The position numbers and the translations under genes are program-made. Positions 44,501 through 54,034 of a DNA stretch of 64,000 nt are shown in pieces. A model generated the notes under the pieces. That model did not search any database. It was given only the letters and a program-made list of their open reading frames with translations, and had not been told where the DNA came from. Position 1 is the stretch's first letter, and every line of letters starts with the position of its first letter. The stretch comes from Mesotaenium endlicherianum (lineage: Eukaryota > Streptophyta > Zygnematophyceae > Zygnematales > Mesotaeniaceae): assembly GCA_009602735.1 (NCBI GenBank), contig WELA01002708.1:1-64000 (forward strand). The letters are read 5' to 3'.

Positions 44501-45271
44501 CCCTACCCTTCTTTCGGTGGCAAACCGGTGGAGACCAGCACTCATTTTTATATGCGGGTGAATGAAAGGCTGCGGCATAAAGACAGGGCCATTACCATCT
44601 GGGATTATGAACGGCTGGTGTTGGAAGCTTTTCCGGAAATACACCGCGTTAAATGCCTGAATCATACCAAATACATCAACAAAGATTACAACGAAGTAGC
44701 GCCCGGACATGTTACAGTGATCACCATACCCGATCTCGTCAACCGCAATGACATCAACCCTTTGCGGCCCTATACCAATGCCGATACGCTTGACCAGGTA
44801 AAAGAATTCCTGCAAAAAAGGATATCATGTCATGTACAGTTGAATGTTTGCAATCCTGTTTTTGAAGATGTGTTGCTGGAGTTCAACCTGAAATTATTTT
44901 CCGGTTATGAATTCAGCTACTACAGCAATTTGCTGAAAGAAAACATCACTGCATTGCTCAGCCCATGGGCTTATGGTAAAGCAGATGATATACGCTTTGG
45001 CGGTAAAATAGAAAAATCGGTGCTCATCAATTTTATTGAAAGCCAGTATTACGTGGATTATATCACCGATGTAAAAATGTATCACCTCACCGAAAACAAC
45101 CAGGCAACACTTACAGATGAAGACGAGATAACGGCTTCCATGGCCATATCCATCCTGGTATCGGTGCCGGCAGACAAACACCTGGTGCATCAAATACCCG
45201 ATGATACGGCAACAAACAAGATAACGATCTGTAAAGACGAGTATAACAAACTAACCCATGAAAAGGATTGA
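41546..45271 (+). CDS. Large baseplate wedge protein (Pvc11/gp6-like), 1241 aa
   Basis: Very large baseplate component. The first 300 residues are helical (EERDYKEWIVFASQFAQWIKYF). From about 310 comes the wedge domain, DFYYKEVLSLVPRAEIPDHVHLVMELAKQ and GKELFYALDKDTVFNKASI; the middle is beta-rich. The C-terminal 250 residues look like baseplate protein J/gp47: RVNERLRHKDRAITIWDYERLVLEAFPEIHRVKCLNHT and PGHVTVITIPDL. The length exceeds classical Pvc11 because of the helical start and long middle. Only 3 bp separate it from the next wedge gene. The family is clear; exact matching to Pvc11 versus Pvc12 is by order. Confidence 0.87.
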   Translation: MSCDNKNPLQRNGTGQQQRMPEALKDGYVLVEERDYKEWIVFASQFAQWIKYFDNTNQSNGNWQSFFTSDISAVLGSTAIQDIDEYRRSFKEKFDVLRADKNKLKADLLKETFNGLFGGILTLCVAIDAAAAKLPDGNPLKETIQNLVRSRLQNEFTQLLAVYKGAAIASLVKETTYPGWFILNKQVKSPSHILTNDQLSAAWLNGAATLNDYYQAAGLAANTEIFGTGTEPWQKIHHAVNHNLFTGIFDQFLKAYTRIISDAEHLLLQTLSNWSSHAPHYTLFLTFLKLFKYAKAGINTLTQRHLDFYYKEVLSLVPRAEIPDHVHLVMELAKQTNEYMLAKGSLFKAGKDSLGKELFYALDKDTVFNKASIAALMNVYKGDADDKTGKINNKGRLFAAAIANSQDGKGAELKSLNKEWHPFFIKTYADGKLKSIDTPRAQVGFAVASHYLYLTEGERAIDLTMQFADGTYEDISETGAFECYATTDKGWYRIKTYEIFCNTNSSGKAYYTVHIMLNGNEPPITNYVAAVHGGSFNCNLPVVKVYLNQGDDMFYYYDSLSGLKIEDIKVSVSVGNSSTYSQSGLKQLSVANDAGLVDTSKPFQPFGALPKAGSSIFIGNKELFCKKNAAVVLNIEWKNLPANGTQIIFPAGTAPGAAFRHLAKGVWTKDLDTSIFNGSTAKVAVTNASGKAIPLADETIVDYADTYQPYNGSSNKGFLRLSLNNDLGNDAYQNQRIVYLVKLAKNPTITDQPPVAPYTPMISSLYASYTASTNSQLNKQDQAVYNERTARYFHLYPFGESEQHAYLNKNATLDFLPQFTHAEETKDHIADNGSFFIGLKDLKPQQSVNVLFQVMEGTSDPTLSVTGTLIHWSYLRNNQWKPFDEQSVVDQTRSLRQSGIISFQIPEDATLQHTMMPTGLIWLKASVSPPNKPAAVCKLLHVAAQAAAVSFTDQHNAPDFLNNALPANTISKLKDPVSDVKKISQPYPSFGGKPVETSTHFYMRVNERLRHKDRAITIWDYERLVLEAFPEIHRVKCLNHTKYINKDYNEVAPGHVTVITIPDLVNRNDINPLRPYTNADTLDQVKEFLQKRISCHVQLNVCNPVFEDVLLEFNLKLFSGYEFSYYSNLLKENITALLSPWAYGKADDIRFGGKIEKSVLINFIESQYYVDYITDVKMYHLTENNQATLTDEDEITASMAISILVSVPADKHLVHQIPDDTATNKITICKDEYNKLTHEKD

Positions 45272-45274
45272 GAC

Positions 45275-48274
45275 ATGGCAGATTACACTACCATAGCAAA
45301 GAACCCAACACTTGAACCAGGCCAGGACTACCGGCTGCTGCGACAAGTGGGACTAGACTATATTGAATCACTGGGCAGTCAATACTGGACAGATTACAAT
45401 ATCCATGACCCGGGCATTACCATACTCGAACTACTCTCCTATGCCATTACCGACCTGGGTTATCGCACCGCTTTGAACATCAAAGACCTGCTGGCGCCAC
45501 CGCCGGGCGAAAAAATGGATCCTGCCGAACAGGCTTTCTTTACAGCGCGGGAGATATTAACGGTGAATCCCTGGACAGTAGCCGATTACCGAAAACTGCT
45601 CATTGATATTCCCGGCATCAAGAACGCCTGGCTGCAATGCATGTGTTGCCCGTGCGATGATATGTTTCTCTATGCCAACTGTAAAAAAAGTGCATTGCAA
45701 TATGCCGCCACCGAGCATACCATCATTATAAAAGGCATGTACGATGTGCAATTGGAATTTGAAGATGACCTTGTACTGGGCGATCTCAACAGTGGCAAAA
45801 TATTGTATCCATTCAATATCGCGGCAAACAATGGAACGGCTACTATTGAAATGCGGTTGCCTTCCTACAAGGCGTTGATGAAAGACGCGGCTACTAAAAC
45901 ATTCCTCCTGGCATTGCAACACGAAGCGGGAATGACCATCCATGTACAATTCATTTCGGGCAACAAGAAAGACAACCTGAACATTCCGCAGGCCGATCTG
46001 TACAAAGGGTTGCGCAATCCTTTGTATGCAACGTTTACCATCATTAATGGTGGCAAATCGATGGTGATGCGGGATATTCCTTTCACCGTATGGTTGAACA
46101 GCGATGCTGATGGGAAAGCGCTGACCATTACCGATTTGCAAAATGCCATCAGCGATGCTACCAGCCAGGGCATCCTGAGAAAATACATTGCTAAAATAGT
46201 ATTGGCCGATACTGCATTACAGCAGGCTACCAATGCTTTACAGGCACATCGTAACCTCTGCGAAGATTTTTGCAGCATCGATGCCGTTGAAACGGAAGAT
46301 ATTGCTATCTGCGCCGATCTCGATGTAACGCCAGATGCAGATATAGAGAAGATACTGGCAGAAGCTTATTACCAGATAGACCAATATTTCAGTCCGGATA
46401 TACAATTCTTTTCCCTCAAGGAAATGCTGGCTGCGGGCTACGCAGTGGATACCATCTTCAATGGCCCTCCCCTCGGCAGCGGGTTTATTAAAGACGACCA
46501 ATTAGCGTCTACCCAATTGAAAAAATCATTGTATACATCTGATATCATTGCCATATTGATGAATATCCCCGGCGTGCTGGCTGTAAGGAACCTGATCTTG
46601 TCGCCTTACGATAAAGATGGCAACCGGTTAAAAGGAGAACAATGGGTACTATCCGTAGATAAAGGATACCAGCCGCGTTTGTATCTGACAGGCTCCAAGT
46701 TCCTGGTATTTAAAAATGGACTTCCCTTTTTACCCGATAAACTGGAATTGCAGGATACGTTGAAAGTGATAGAAGGCCATCACCAGCGGCCCAAATTTGC
46801 AATTGGCGATAATGACTTACCTGTACCTCCGGGTCATTATTATGAGTTGGGAGATTATTACCCATTGCAATATTCACTGCCCGCCACCTATGGTGTGGGT
46901 TACCGGCAATTACCGGTCAACGTCTCTTTGCAACGCAAGGCGCAAGCCCAGCAGCTCAAAGCTTACCTGTTGTTCTTTGAACAGTTATTGCTGAATTATC
47001 TTGAACAGTTGCGTCATGTAAGTGATCTTTTTTCTGTAGACCACCAGGTAAGCCGTACTTATTTCTCTAAAACGATCGGCACCACCCTGGTAGACGGCAT
47101 CGATGAAATATATACCATCGATGCTGCGAACCTGCAAGCGCTCTCGGAAACCGAACCGGTCTTCCTCAACAGGCGCAACCGTTTCCTCGATTACCTGATG
47201 GCCAGGTTCGGCGAACAGTTCAACGATTATGCGCTGATGTTGTATTCTTATACCGATAATAAAAAGATCGCCGACAAAATACTCATCAATGATAAGATCG
47301 CTTTCATTGAACAAATACCTGTTACCGGCAGCAACAGGGCAAGAGCCTATAACTATAAAGACGCAGGCAATATCTGTAACGATAACAATATTTCCGGATT
47401 GAAGAAAAGGATACAACAATTATTGGGTATCAAAGAGCTGGACGATTATATTGTCTTTGCCGAAGAAACCAATGCGCAGGGAAAAATAACCAGCCGGAAA
47501 TGGCAACTCGAAGATGAGAACGGACTGGTGTATTTAATTGGCAAAACCGATTACAGCAGCGACTCCCGGGAAGATGCCGTAAATAAAGCCAAAAAAGAAA
47601 TCAATTCCTTCATCGGTTATCTCACAGATAAGAACAGTTACGATGTGCGAAAAAGCAAGCAGTGGGTACTTACGCTGCTGAACGGCAAAAAAGAACCCAT
47701 CGCAGAGAACCCCACCCCTTTCAGCAAAAAGGCCGATGGTGTAGCATATATCGATACTACCGTTGCTTTTGTGAACGATCTGCTACTGGCAGAGAAAATA
47801 CTGGTGGTTGAACATCTGTTGTTGCGTCCAAGGAACAAGCCTGGTAAAGACTTCCCCAAAGGCGATCCTTTATTGTCAATCTGTATTCCACCCGATTGCA
47901 AACTCTGCGGCGAGGAAGACCCTTATTCTTTCCGCCTCACCATTGTAATGAACGGAGAGAAAGGACTGGCCAACTCCGGCATCGAATTCAGGCGGTTTGC
48001 AGAAACCACCATCCGCATGGAAATACCCGCGCACCTGGGATTGAAGATATGCTGGGTAACAGGTAAACAATTGGATCAATTTGAAAAACTGTATTGCGCC
48101 TGGCAGAAAGCACTGGCAAAAGCAGCGCCCGACGCAAAAGACCTGCACCAGCAACTGAAAGACCTGTTGGATGAATTCTCCAATTTAAAGAGCGTCTACC
48201 CCAAAGCCACGCTTCATGATTGTATTGATGGAGATGATCAGAACCGTGTTTATTTAAACCAGACCATCATTTAA
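45275..48274 (+). CDS. Second large baseplate protein (Pvc12/J-like), 999 aa
   Basis: A 999-aa baseplate protein starting with the hallmark WTDYNIHDPGITILELLSYAITDLGYRT of gp6/J-like eCIS wedge proteins. The N-terminal third carries a Cys cluster (WLQCMCCPCDDMFLYANCKKSA, about 112-133) that could bind metal. The C-terminal part has a second one, ICIPPDCKLCGEEDP (about 868-882), followed by helices. Between them are domains with GVLAVRNLILSPYD and YQPRLYLTGSKFLVFKNGLPFLP. It probably forms the wedge with the preceding protein. The downstream gene starts 11 bp later. Confidence 0.87.
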   Translation: MADYTTIAKNPTLEPGQDYRLLRQVGLDYIESLGSQYWTDYNIHDPGITILELLSYAITDLGYRTALNIKDLLAPPPGEKMDPAEQAFFTAREILTVNPWTVADYRKLLIDIPGIKNAWLQCMCCPCDDMFLYANCKKSALQYAATEHTIIIKGMYDVQLEFEDDLVLGDLNSGKILYPFNIAANNGTATIEMRLPSYKALMKDAATKTFLLALQHEAGMTIHVQFISGNKKDNLNIPQADLYKGLRNPLYATFTIINGGKSMVMRDIPFTVWLNSDADGKALTITDLQNAISDATSQGILRKYIAKIVLADTALQQATNALQAHRNLCEDFCSIDAVETEDIAICADLDVTPDADIEKILAEAYYQIDQYFSPDIQFFSLKEMLAAGYAVDTIFNGPPLGSGFIKDDQLASTQLKKSLYTSDIIAILMNIPGVLAVRNLILSPYDKDGNRLKGEQWVLSVDKGYQPRLYLTGSKFLVFKNGLPFLPDKLELQDTLKVIEGHHQRPKFAIGDNDLPVPPGHYYELGDYYPLQYSLPATYGVGYRQLPVNVSLQRKAQAQQLKAYLLFFEQLLLNYLEQLRHVSDLFSVDHQVSRTYFSKTIGTTLVDGIDEIYTIDAANLQALSETEPVFLNRRNRFLDYLMARFGEQFNDYALMLYSYTDNKKIADKILINDKIAFIEQIPVTGSNRARAYNYKDAGNICNDNNISGLKKRIQQLLGIKELDDYIVFAEETNAQGKITSRKWQLEDENGLVYLIGKTDYSSDSREDAVNKAKKEINSFIGYLTDKNSYDVRKSKQWVLTLLNGKKEPIAENPTPFSKKADGVAYIDTTVAFVNDLLLAEKILVVEHLLLRPRNKPGKDFPKGDPLLSICIPPDCKLCGEEDPYSFRLTIVMNGEKGLANSGIEFRRFAETTIRMEIPAHLGLKICWVTGKQLDQFEKLYCAWQKALAKAAPDAKDLHQQLKDLLDEFSNLKSVYPKATLHDCIDGDDQNRVYLNQTII

Positions 48275-48285
48275 ACGAAATAGTT

Positions 48286-51200
48286 ATGCAGCAAACGCAA
48301 TTCAACTATCCGGAATTTGTACCCGACCAATTGCTCACCTCCGGCAACCTGAATGAGCTGTTTGGTTACCTGGAAGAGCAGGAAAGGATCACCAGGACCA
48401 ACCTGCTGGGTATTGGTATTGTATGCGGACTGGAAGTGAGAACAAATACTTCAGGTACCGAATTAACCATTACCAAAGGCTGTGGCGTCACATCAGACGG
48501 ATACCTGGTTTCTTTTCCGGAAACCACGTACACGCAATACAAAGCCTATGATCCGGTCAAACAAAAATATTACGAGCGTTTTGTAGACATAAAGCCCGAT
48601 GATAAGAGCAAAAAACTGTTCGACCTGGACGAGTTGGTGGAATCGGCGGTAGCAGAGAAAACCACGTCGCTCTCGGCTGCGTACCTGGCCGATAAGGTAG
48701 TGTTGTTATATGTGGAGTTGTTGGAAGAGAACGCCAAGAACTGCAATCCCAATTCCTGCGACGACAAAGGGAAAGAAGTCACCATTACGTTCAAACCCCT
48801 GCTGGTTAACAAAGCCGTGGCAGATAAATGGCTTAGCCAGCAAGCATCGGGAAGCACACCTGCTGCTTATCTCGCCCTGCCCATATTAAAGATGCACCGG
48901 TTCAATATCATTGCTACCCAGTTGCGATCATCGGGGCAAGTGCTGGAAGAGTACCGTAAAATACTCAACCCTGCTTTTATCGACAGCGTGCAAAATGCTT
49001 TCATTGAAACCTACAAGCTATTATCGCCATTGGTGAAAGATTTATATGGCACGAATCCTTTTGCCAAATTCTCGCAAGAGTTTGCCTTTTTACATACAAC
49101 CATCAATCAAACAGAAGCGATCAACCTGCAATATTATTACGACCTGTTTTCCGATCTGGTGTTGGCTTATGAAGAACTCAGGGAAACAGGTATGGAGATC
49201 ATCAGCATGTGTTCACCCGATCACAACCTATTCCGTTTACATTTATTGCTCGACCTGGCCATTCACGATGCAGGCGCCATTTCCAGTCAATACAGAACTT
49301 ACTTCATCCCCTCCCCGATCCTCGGTTGTCATTGCAAACAAACCGTTCGTCTGCGCTGGTTGTTTAAAAGAATGGTATTGATGCTGCAAAATTTTTTCAT
49401 TTCATTATCTGTGAAAGGCGGTTTCGGCGCTTCCTGGAAACTGGAATATGAAATGCTGGTGAAAAGAAGCATCCATACCTCCATACGCATTACACCCAGC
49501 AGGCTGGGTAATATAGAACTGGCAGAAAAATCCATCCCTTTTTATTACCAAGTGGCACAGGGAAAGGATAAGTTATACGAAGCATGGAGCCTGGAACGCA
49601 GCCAGGAAAGCAGCGCCCGGGAGATACTCTCCTATCATGCAGATGAATATGCAAACGACGACTATACCAAAAACCCTTTGCGTTACGACCTGGAGCCGTA
49701 TAATTTTTTGCGGATAGAAGGACATATCGGGCAGCCTTACAAGACTGCACTGAGAACCATCCTGAGTATTCGTAACCAGTATCGTCTTCCCTTCGATGTG
49801 ATTGCTTTGAGTGCCGATATCAATTCATTGAAAACCTCGCTGGAATCATTGGGTAAGATGGATACCGTATCGAAACTCATTGAACAATACGCAGAGCAGT
49901 TACAATGCGATTGTGAATTCCAGGACCTGGAAGCTCTGTACGATACTTTATCGGCCGAGCTTACCTGCACCTTATGTAAGGAAGCAAAATATTACTACGA
50001 CATCAGTATTACAAAAGCCGCAGCAGACGTGCAACCGGCTGCGCCCAAATTCCCGCTCCTGAAAAAATGCGATCCCTCTTTCAAAGTGAAGCCCGGTACC
50101 CTGGGTTATGAATTTGAACAATATTATGCCCGTACGGCAAAAATATCGGCGGCAGAGTATATGATGTACAGTTACGATAACAGGGCGATGTATGAAAATG
50201 CATACACACAATATTTTGCTTTGTTGCTGAGCATGGGTAAACTGACCGATACACTCACGCTTACGCTGGGAACTTTCAACCAGGCACATTTCGATACGGC
50301 GTATACTGCAATGCTTGCTACCGCTGAAAGGATCAGGGTACAGATCACCAATGCAGCAGGCGCCCTTTCTGCAGAAAGAGCCCAGACATTGGTGCACATC
50401 GATCAACTGATTGCTGTTTGCATACAGAAACAAATAGACACTTTATACAGGGATTACCTGTTGCGATGGGTATATGTGATGATGCTCCAGAAGTTCGGCT
50501 ATTTCATCCAATCACACCCTGGCATTCAACACAAAGCCGGTGTTCCGGTTGGGGGCACTTTCATCCTGGTTTATCATGAAAAGCCTATTGGGTACACGCC
50601 AATAGATATTGCAAAAGGAGAAGTGATGTTGGCAGAAAACGCCGGCATGCGAACCGCTGTTGAAAAAAAATATTCTGTTGCTACGCATATAAAAGATTTG
50701 CTGGGCAATATTCCCATGGGATCGAGGTATATAGGAGGCAGCCGCAACATATACAAGACGCCGGTAAAAACAATAGAGAAAGAGCCGGTTGAAATGGCTC
50801 CGGATGAATTCAAGATCGCCACCGAAAAGCAACTGGAAGCCTTGCATACCTTGCTCGACACTACGCATGAAAAAGAAATCGACCTCGACAAAGTATTATC
50901 AAACCTGGCCAACTATACGGTGATTGCAGATTTTTATCTTCCTTACCTCTGTTGCTCAGATTGTCCGCCTGTGTTGTTTACTGTAAACGAACTGGTTGTT
51001 CAACCTAAAATAAATGTTACACCCACTACTTTCTGTTCGGGTGACAGCAAAACCTATCCCATCGATAGCTCTCCAGCAGGTGGTGAAGTAACAGGCGAAG
51101 GTGTTACAAAAGACAACAATAACAAATACGGCTTTACTCCCAACGCCATTAAACTGGCTCCGGCAGATAAAGAGAAGCATATTACACTCACGTATACCAT

Positions 51201-52527
51201 CAATGAACAAACGGTCACAATAGCCGTAGATGTGTTCCAGCAACCGGTTGCCGCTTTTGATGTGAAGATAAATGGCACCAGCGCCAGCTTCATTAATAAG
51301 TCTTCTGCCTTTGCCGATAAATGGATCTGGGATTTCGGTAACGGCAAAACAGCTACGGAAAAAGAACCGGTCTTCAATTTTGGAACAGACGGCGATTATA
51401 ATGTAAGTCTTATTGCAGTCAACGGCGCCTGCAATTCAGAGAAAGTCACTAAAAAAGTAACCATTACCACGCCCGATCTTACCATCACCATTCCCAAAAA
51501 CAGCTTCTGTGCAAATGATAAGCCGGTAGAAGTAACCGGTACGCCTGCCGGTGGAACGGTTAGTGGAGAAGGTATTACAAAGGATACCGCCGGTAAATTC
51601 ATGTTCAATCCAGCCAATGTACTCTTGCAGGGAGCAGACCAGAAAAAACTAACGTTAACCTACGCAACTGCCGGTAAATCAAAAGGAACGGATGTAACCG
51701 TTTATGCAGAACCCAAAGCAAGTTTTGCTGTTACCAATGGCTCCACTCCTTCTCTGAAACTGTTCAGGAATACTTCTGTACCTGCTACCGGAACGGTGGC
51801 GTGGAATTTCGGCGATGGCAAAACTTCCAACGAAGCCAATCCTTCACATGATTTCCAGAAAGATGGATCTTATACCGTATCACTTACTGTTTTAAATGGC
51901 TCCTGTGCCGCTACGGCTACGCAAACAGTTAAGATCGTGCTGCCTGTTGTAAAAACTTGTTATACGCTGAATAATGCGATCACTGCATTCAATACATTGA
52001 ATACCACCGAGAATGCGCGCCTGCTCGATCAGGCAACACAGAAAGCCTTTACCACAGCCATTGTGCCCTTCTTTAAAGACCTGAAAGGAATAGATGCAAT
52101 GGGCGCACCCGATAAACAATTGAAAGCCTTTCAGCAAATGAATACGGTAACTTCCATGACCAACTGGATACGGATGTTGGTGATACCTTATCTGGAACTT
52201 ACGAACAGCAGGCTGCAGAATATGGAACTGGCAAGGATACTGACAGACATCGCTTTCTATATCGCCTGCATACAGCCGGCAGATATGGATAAAGCACAAG
52301 TGCTTACCAATACCTATTTCACACAACTCAATGAGTACCTGGGCAGGGTAAATGCAGTCGCCAGGCAGTTTACAGCCGATCAGAAAAAACAATTGCAACC
52401 GGAATTCAACCTCTTCCTGAATGATGTGAAGGCAGAAGAGGAAAGAGTAACCACCAATAAAGAAACCACCGTTAAACCATTGTACACGCATATCCTGGCA
52501 GGATATATACCGCTATTGAGTATTTAA
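48286..52527 (+). CDS. 1413-aa eCIS protein with duplicated Ig-like/PKD block
   Basis: Large structural protein of uncertain role. It begins FVPDQLLTSGNLNELFGYLEEQERITRTNLLGIGIVCGLEV, a start I associate with Bacteroidota contractile systems and compatible with baseplate attachment. A long helical middle follows. At about 910-1222 there are two copies of an Ig-like module (FCSGD..., FCAND...) plus a PKD domain (WIWDFGNGKTATEKEP, VAWNFGDGKTSNEANP). A helical end (1223-1413) closes the chain. No tail fibre gene is seen in the cluster, so this protein may supply the outward-facing contact or a baseplate cage; that is inference. It starts 11 bp after the wedge and ends 2 bp before the tape measure. 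Confidence 0.75.
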   Translation: MQQTQFNYPEFVPDQLLTSGNLNELFGYLEEQERITRTNLLGIGIVCGLEVRTNTSGTELTITKGCGVTSDGYLVSFPETTYTQYKAYDPVKQKYYERFVDIKPDDKSKKLFDLDELVESAVAEKTTSLSAAYLADKVVLLYVELLEENAKNCNPNSCDDKGKEVTITFKPLLVNKAVADKWLSQQASGSTPAAYLALPILKMHRFNIIATQLRSSGQVLEEYRKILNPAFIDSVQNAFIETYKLLSPLVKDLYGTNPFAKFSQEFAFLHTTINQTEAINLQYYYDLFSDLVLAYEELRETGMEIISMCSPDHNLFRLHLLLDLAIHDAGAISSQYRTYFIPSPILGCHCKQTVRLRWLFKRMVLMLQNFFISLSVKGGFGASWKLEYEMLVKRSIHTSIRITPSRLGNIELAEKSIPFYYQVAQGKDKLYEAWSLERSQESSAREILSYHADEYANDDYTKNPLRYDLEPYNFLRIEGHIGQPYKTALRTILSIRNQYRLPFDVIALSADINSLKTSLESLGKMDTVSKLIEQYAEQLQCDCEFQDLEALYDTLSAELTCTLCKEAKYYYDISITKAAADVQPAAPKFPLLKKCDPSFKVKPGTLGYEFEQYYARTAKISAAEYMMYSYDNRAMYENAYTQYFALLLSMGKLTDTLTLTLGTFNQAHFDTAYTAMLATAERIRVQITNAAGALSAERAQTLVHIDQLIAVCIQKQIDTLYRDYLLRWVYVMMLQKFGYFIQSHPGIQHKAGVPVGGTFILVYHEKPIGYTPIDIAKGEVMLAENAGMRTAVEKKYSVATHIKDLLGNIPMGSRYIGGSRNIYKTPVKTIEKEPVEMAPDEFKIATEKQLEALHTLLDTTHEKEIDLDKVLSNLANYTVIADFYLPYLCCSDCPPVLFTVNELVVQPKINVTPTTFCSGDSKTYPIDSSPAGGEVTGEGVTKDNNNKYGFTPNAIKLAPADKEKHITLTYTINEQTVTIAVDVFQQPVAAFDVKINGTSASFINKSSAFADKWIWDFGNGKTATEKEPVFNFGTDGDYNVSLIAVNGACNSEKVTKKVTITTPDLTITIPKNSFCANDKPVEVTGTPAGGTVSGEGITKDTAGKFMFNPANVLLQGADQKKLTLTYATAGKSKGTDVTVYAEPKASFAVTNGSTPSLKLFRNTSVPATGTVAWNFGDGKTSNEANPSHDFQKDGSYTVSLTVLNGSCAATATQTVKIVLPVVKTCYTLNNAITAFNTLNTTENARLLDQATQKAFTTAIVPFFKDLKGIDAMGAPDKQLKAFQQMNTVTSMTNWIRMLVIPYLELTNSRLQNMELARILTDIAFYIACIQPADMDKAQVLTNTYFTQLNEYLGRVNAVARQFTADQKKQLQPEFNLFLNDVKAEEERVTTNKETTVKPLYTHILAGYIPLLSI
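51013..51950 (+). repeat. Tandem duplication, 474-bp period (Ig-like + PKD)
   Basis: Two in-frame copies of a 158-residue block. Matching landmarks are exactly 474 bp apart: TTCTGT at 51031 and 51505, and the PKD core codon at 51331 and 51805. DNA identity has largely decayed while the protein motifs persist, so the duplication is old. Confidence 0.8.
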
Positions 52528-52529
52528 CC

Positions 52530-54017
52530 ATGCATGCAGGCAAACATATCATCGGGAAACAGTTCCTCGACATCACATATAACGGTAACACCGATGGTAT
52601 TGCTTTGCAGCGAACAACGGAAAACATGTTGCGCAAGGAATTGTTGCCGCAGTTGGAGGCATTATTCGACCGTTATAGTCCAGATGATGAAATAATCTCT
52701 ATCGACCGGTTGGCGTTGGAGTTCACACTTGATTCCAATGATATGGAGAACAACCTGGCACAACGGATCATCGAGGGACTCAACGAAGCACTTGCCAGAA
52801 AGATAAAGGATAAAAGTGCGCGGCCAACACCTGCATCGAAATTTGTACAACTGCTGATCTTCTATCTCCGGAACGGATACCTGCCTTGGTGGAGCCATTT
52901 TACCGGAACAGGAAACTGGCATTCCTTTGTTCTGGAAAACCTTTCTGCTTCTTTACCGGCATACGAAAAAGGGCAATTGCAGGCAGTCATACAGGAAACA
53001 CAGGCACGTCAAAGAGTGGCCGTACAGTTCCATGAAACGTATTTCTGGGAACTGATCAATATACTGTCTGGTTCACAAACAATATTCAACGCATGGTATA
53101 ATGATTTGCAGCATATCACCGAATGGATAGCACGTACAGATCAGCAACAATCATTTCGCGTTAATATCCGGTTATCTATATTGCAGTTCCTCTCTACTCC
53201 TTCGGGAGGAAGCAGCCAGTCACCTAATGCAATGAGCGAACAGTTGGCGAAAATAGTAAAAGCGCAATTGGAAGAAGTATTACCAAAAGGCACCCTTCAC
53301 AAAGAAATAGGTACGCTGAAACTACTTATTGATGAACTAAACAACAAGGATTTTAAAGCACTTATGACACAAGAACTGCGCAGGGAAAAAACAACATCAT
53401 CCGGGTCAACATCTCAACAGGCAACTAATGCAGACAAGACGGAAACCGATACACAGCAAAAAGAACAACCTCCTGCCGCTGTCAATGCAACGCAGGATAA
53501 TCAGCCTGTGCTATCCGAAGCTGACACCATTTACATCAACAATGCCGGTTTGGTAATCGTAGCGCCCTATCTTGGACGATTTTTCGATAAGCTCGGATTG
53601 TTGAATGATAACCAGATCAATAATGTGTCCAGGGCCATCACCCTGTTACAACATATCGTTACTGGTGAAAATGAGTTCGAAGAGTTTGAAGTGGTATTAC
53701 CCAAACTCTTATGCGGCTTGAAGCCACAAGACCCCATTCCTCAGAAATACCAGCTTACAACAGCCGATAAGGAAGCTGCAGCTGAATTGTTGCAGGCGGT
53801 GATTACCAACTGGCAGGTATTGAAAAACACTTCAGTTGCAGGCTTGCGTGAATCCTTCCTGCAAAGAGAAGGCAAACTGAACATGGCAGGTGATCAATGG
53901 CGCCTGAAAGTGCAAACATCATCTTACGATATGCTACTGGATTACCTGCCCTGGAATATTAAAATGATCAAATTAGCCTGGATGCAATCGTTGCTGGTGG
54001 TGGAATGGAATGACTGA
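52530..54017 (+). CDS. eCIS tape-measure protein (Pvc14-like)
   Basis: A 495-aa protein of the contractile injection system tape-measure family, which sets tube length. It starts MHAGKHIIGKQFLDITYNG and includes IDRLALEFTLDSNDMENNLAQRI, FYLRNGYLPWW and the C-terminal CIS_TMP region AGLVIVAPYLGRFFDKLGLLNDN, LPKLLCGLKPQDPIP, LQRESFL-like REGKLNMAGDQWRLKVQTSSYDMLLDYLPWNIKMIKL. A Gln/Thr-rich, low-complexity linker lies at about 280-325. The linker may be the length-variable part. It is 2 bp after the PKD gene and 17 bp before the large DUF4157 gene. Confidence 0.92.
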   Translation: MHAGKHIIGKQFLDITYNGNTDGIALQRTTENMLRKELLPQLEALFDRYSPDDEIISIDRLALEFTLDSNDMENNLAQRIIEGLNEALARKIKDKSARPTPASKFVQLLIFYLRNGYLPWWSHFTGTGNWHSFVLENLSASLPAYEKGQLQAVIQETQARQRVAVQFHETYFWELINILSGSQTIFNAWYNDLQHITEWIARTDQQQSFRVNIRLSILQFLSTPSGGSSQSPNAMSEQLAKIVKAQLEEVLPKGTLHKEIGTLKLLIDELNNKDFKALMTQELRREKTTSSGSTSQQATNADKTETDTQQKEQPPAAVNATQDNQPVLSEADTIYINNAGLVIVAPYLGRFFDKLGLLNDNQINNVSRAITLLQHIVTGENEFEEFEVVLPKLLCGLKPQDPIPQKYQLTTADKEAAAELLQAVITNWQVLKNTSVAGLRESFLQREGKLNMAGDQWRLKVQTSSYDMLLDYLPWNIKMIKLAWMQSLLVVEWND

Positions 54018-54034
54018 TAAACTGTGTTGATCGT

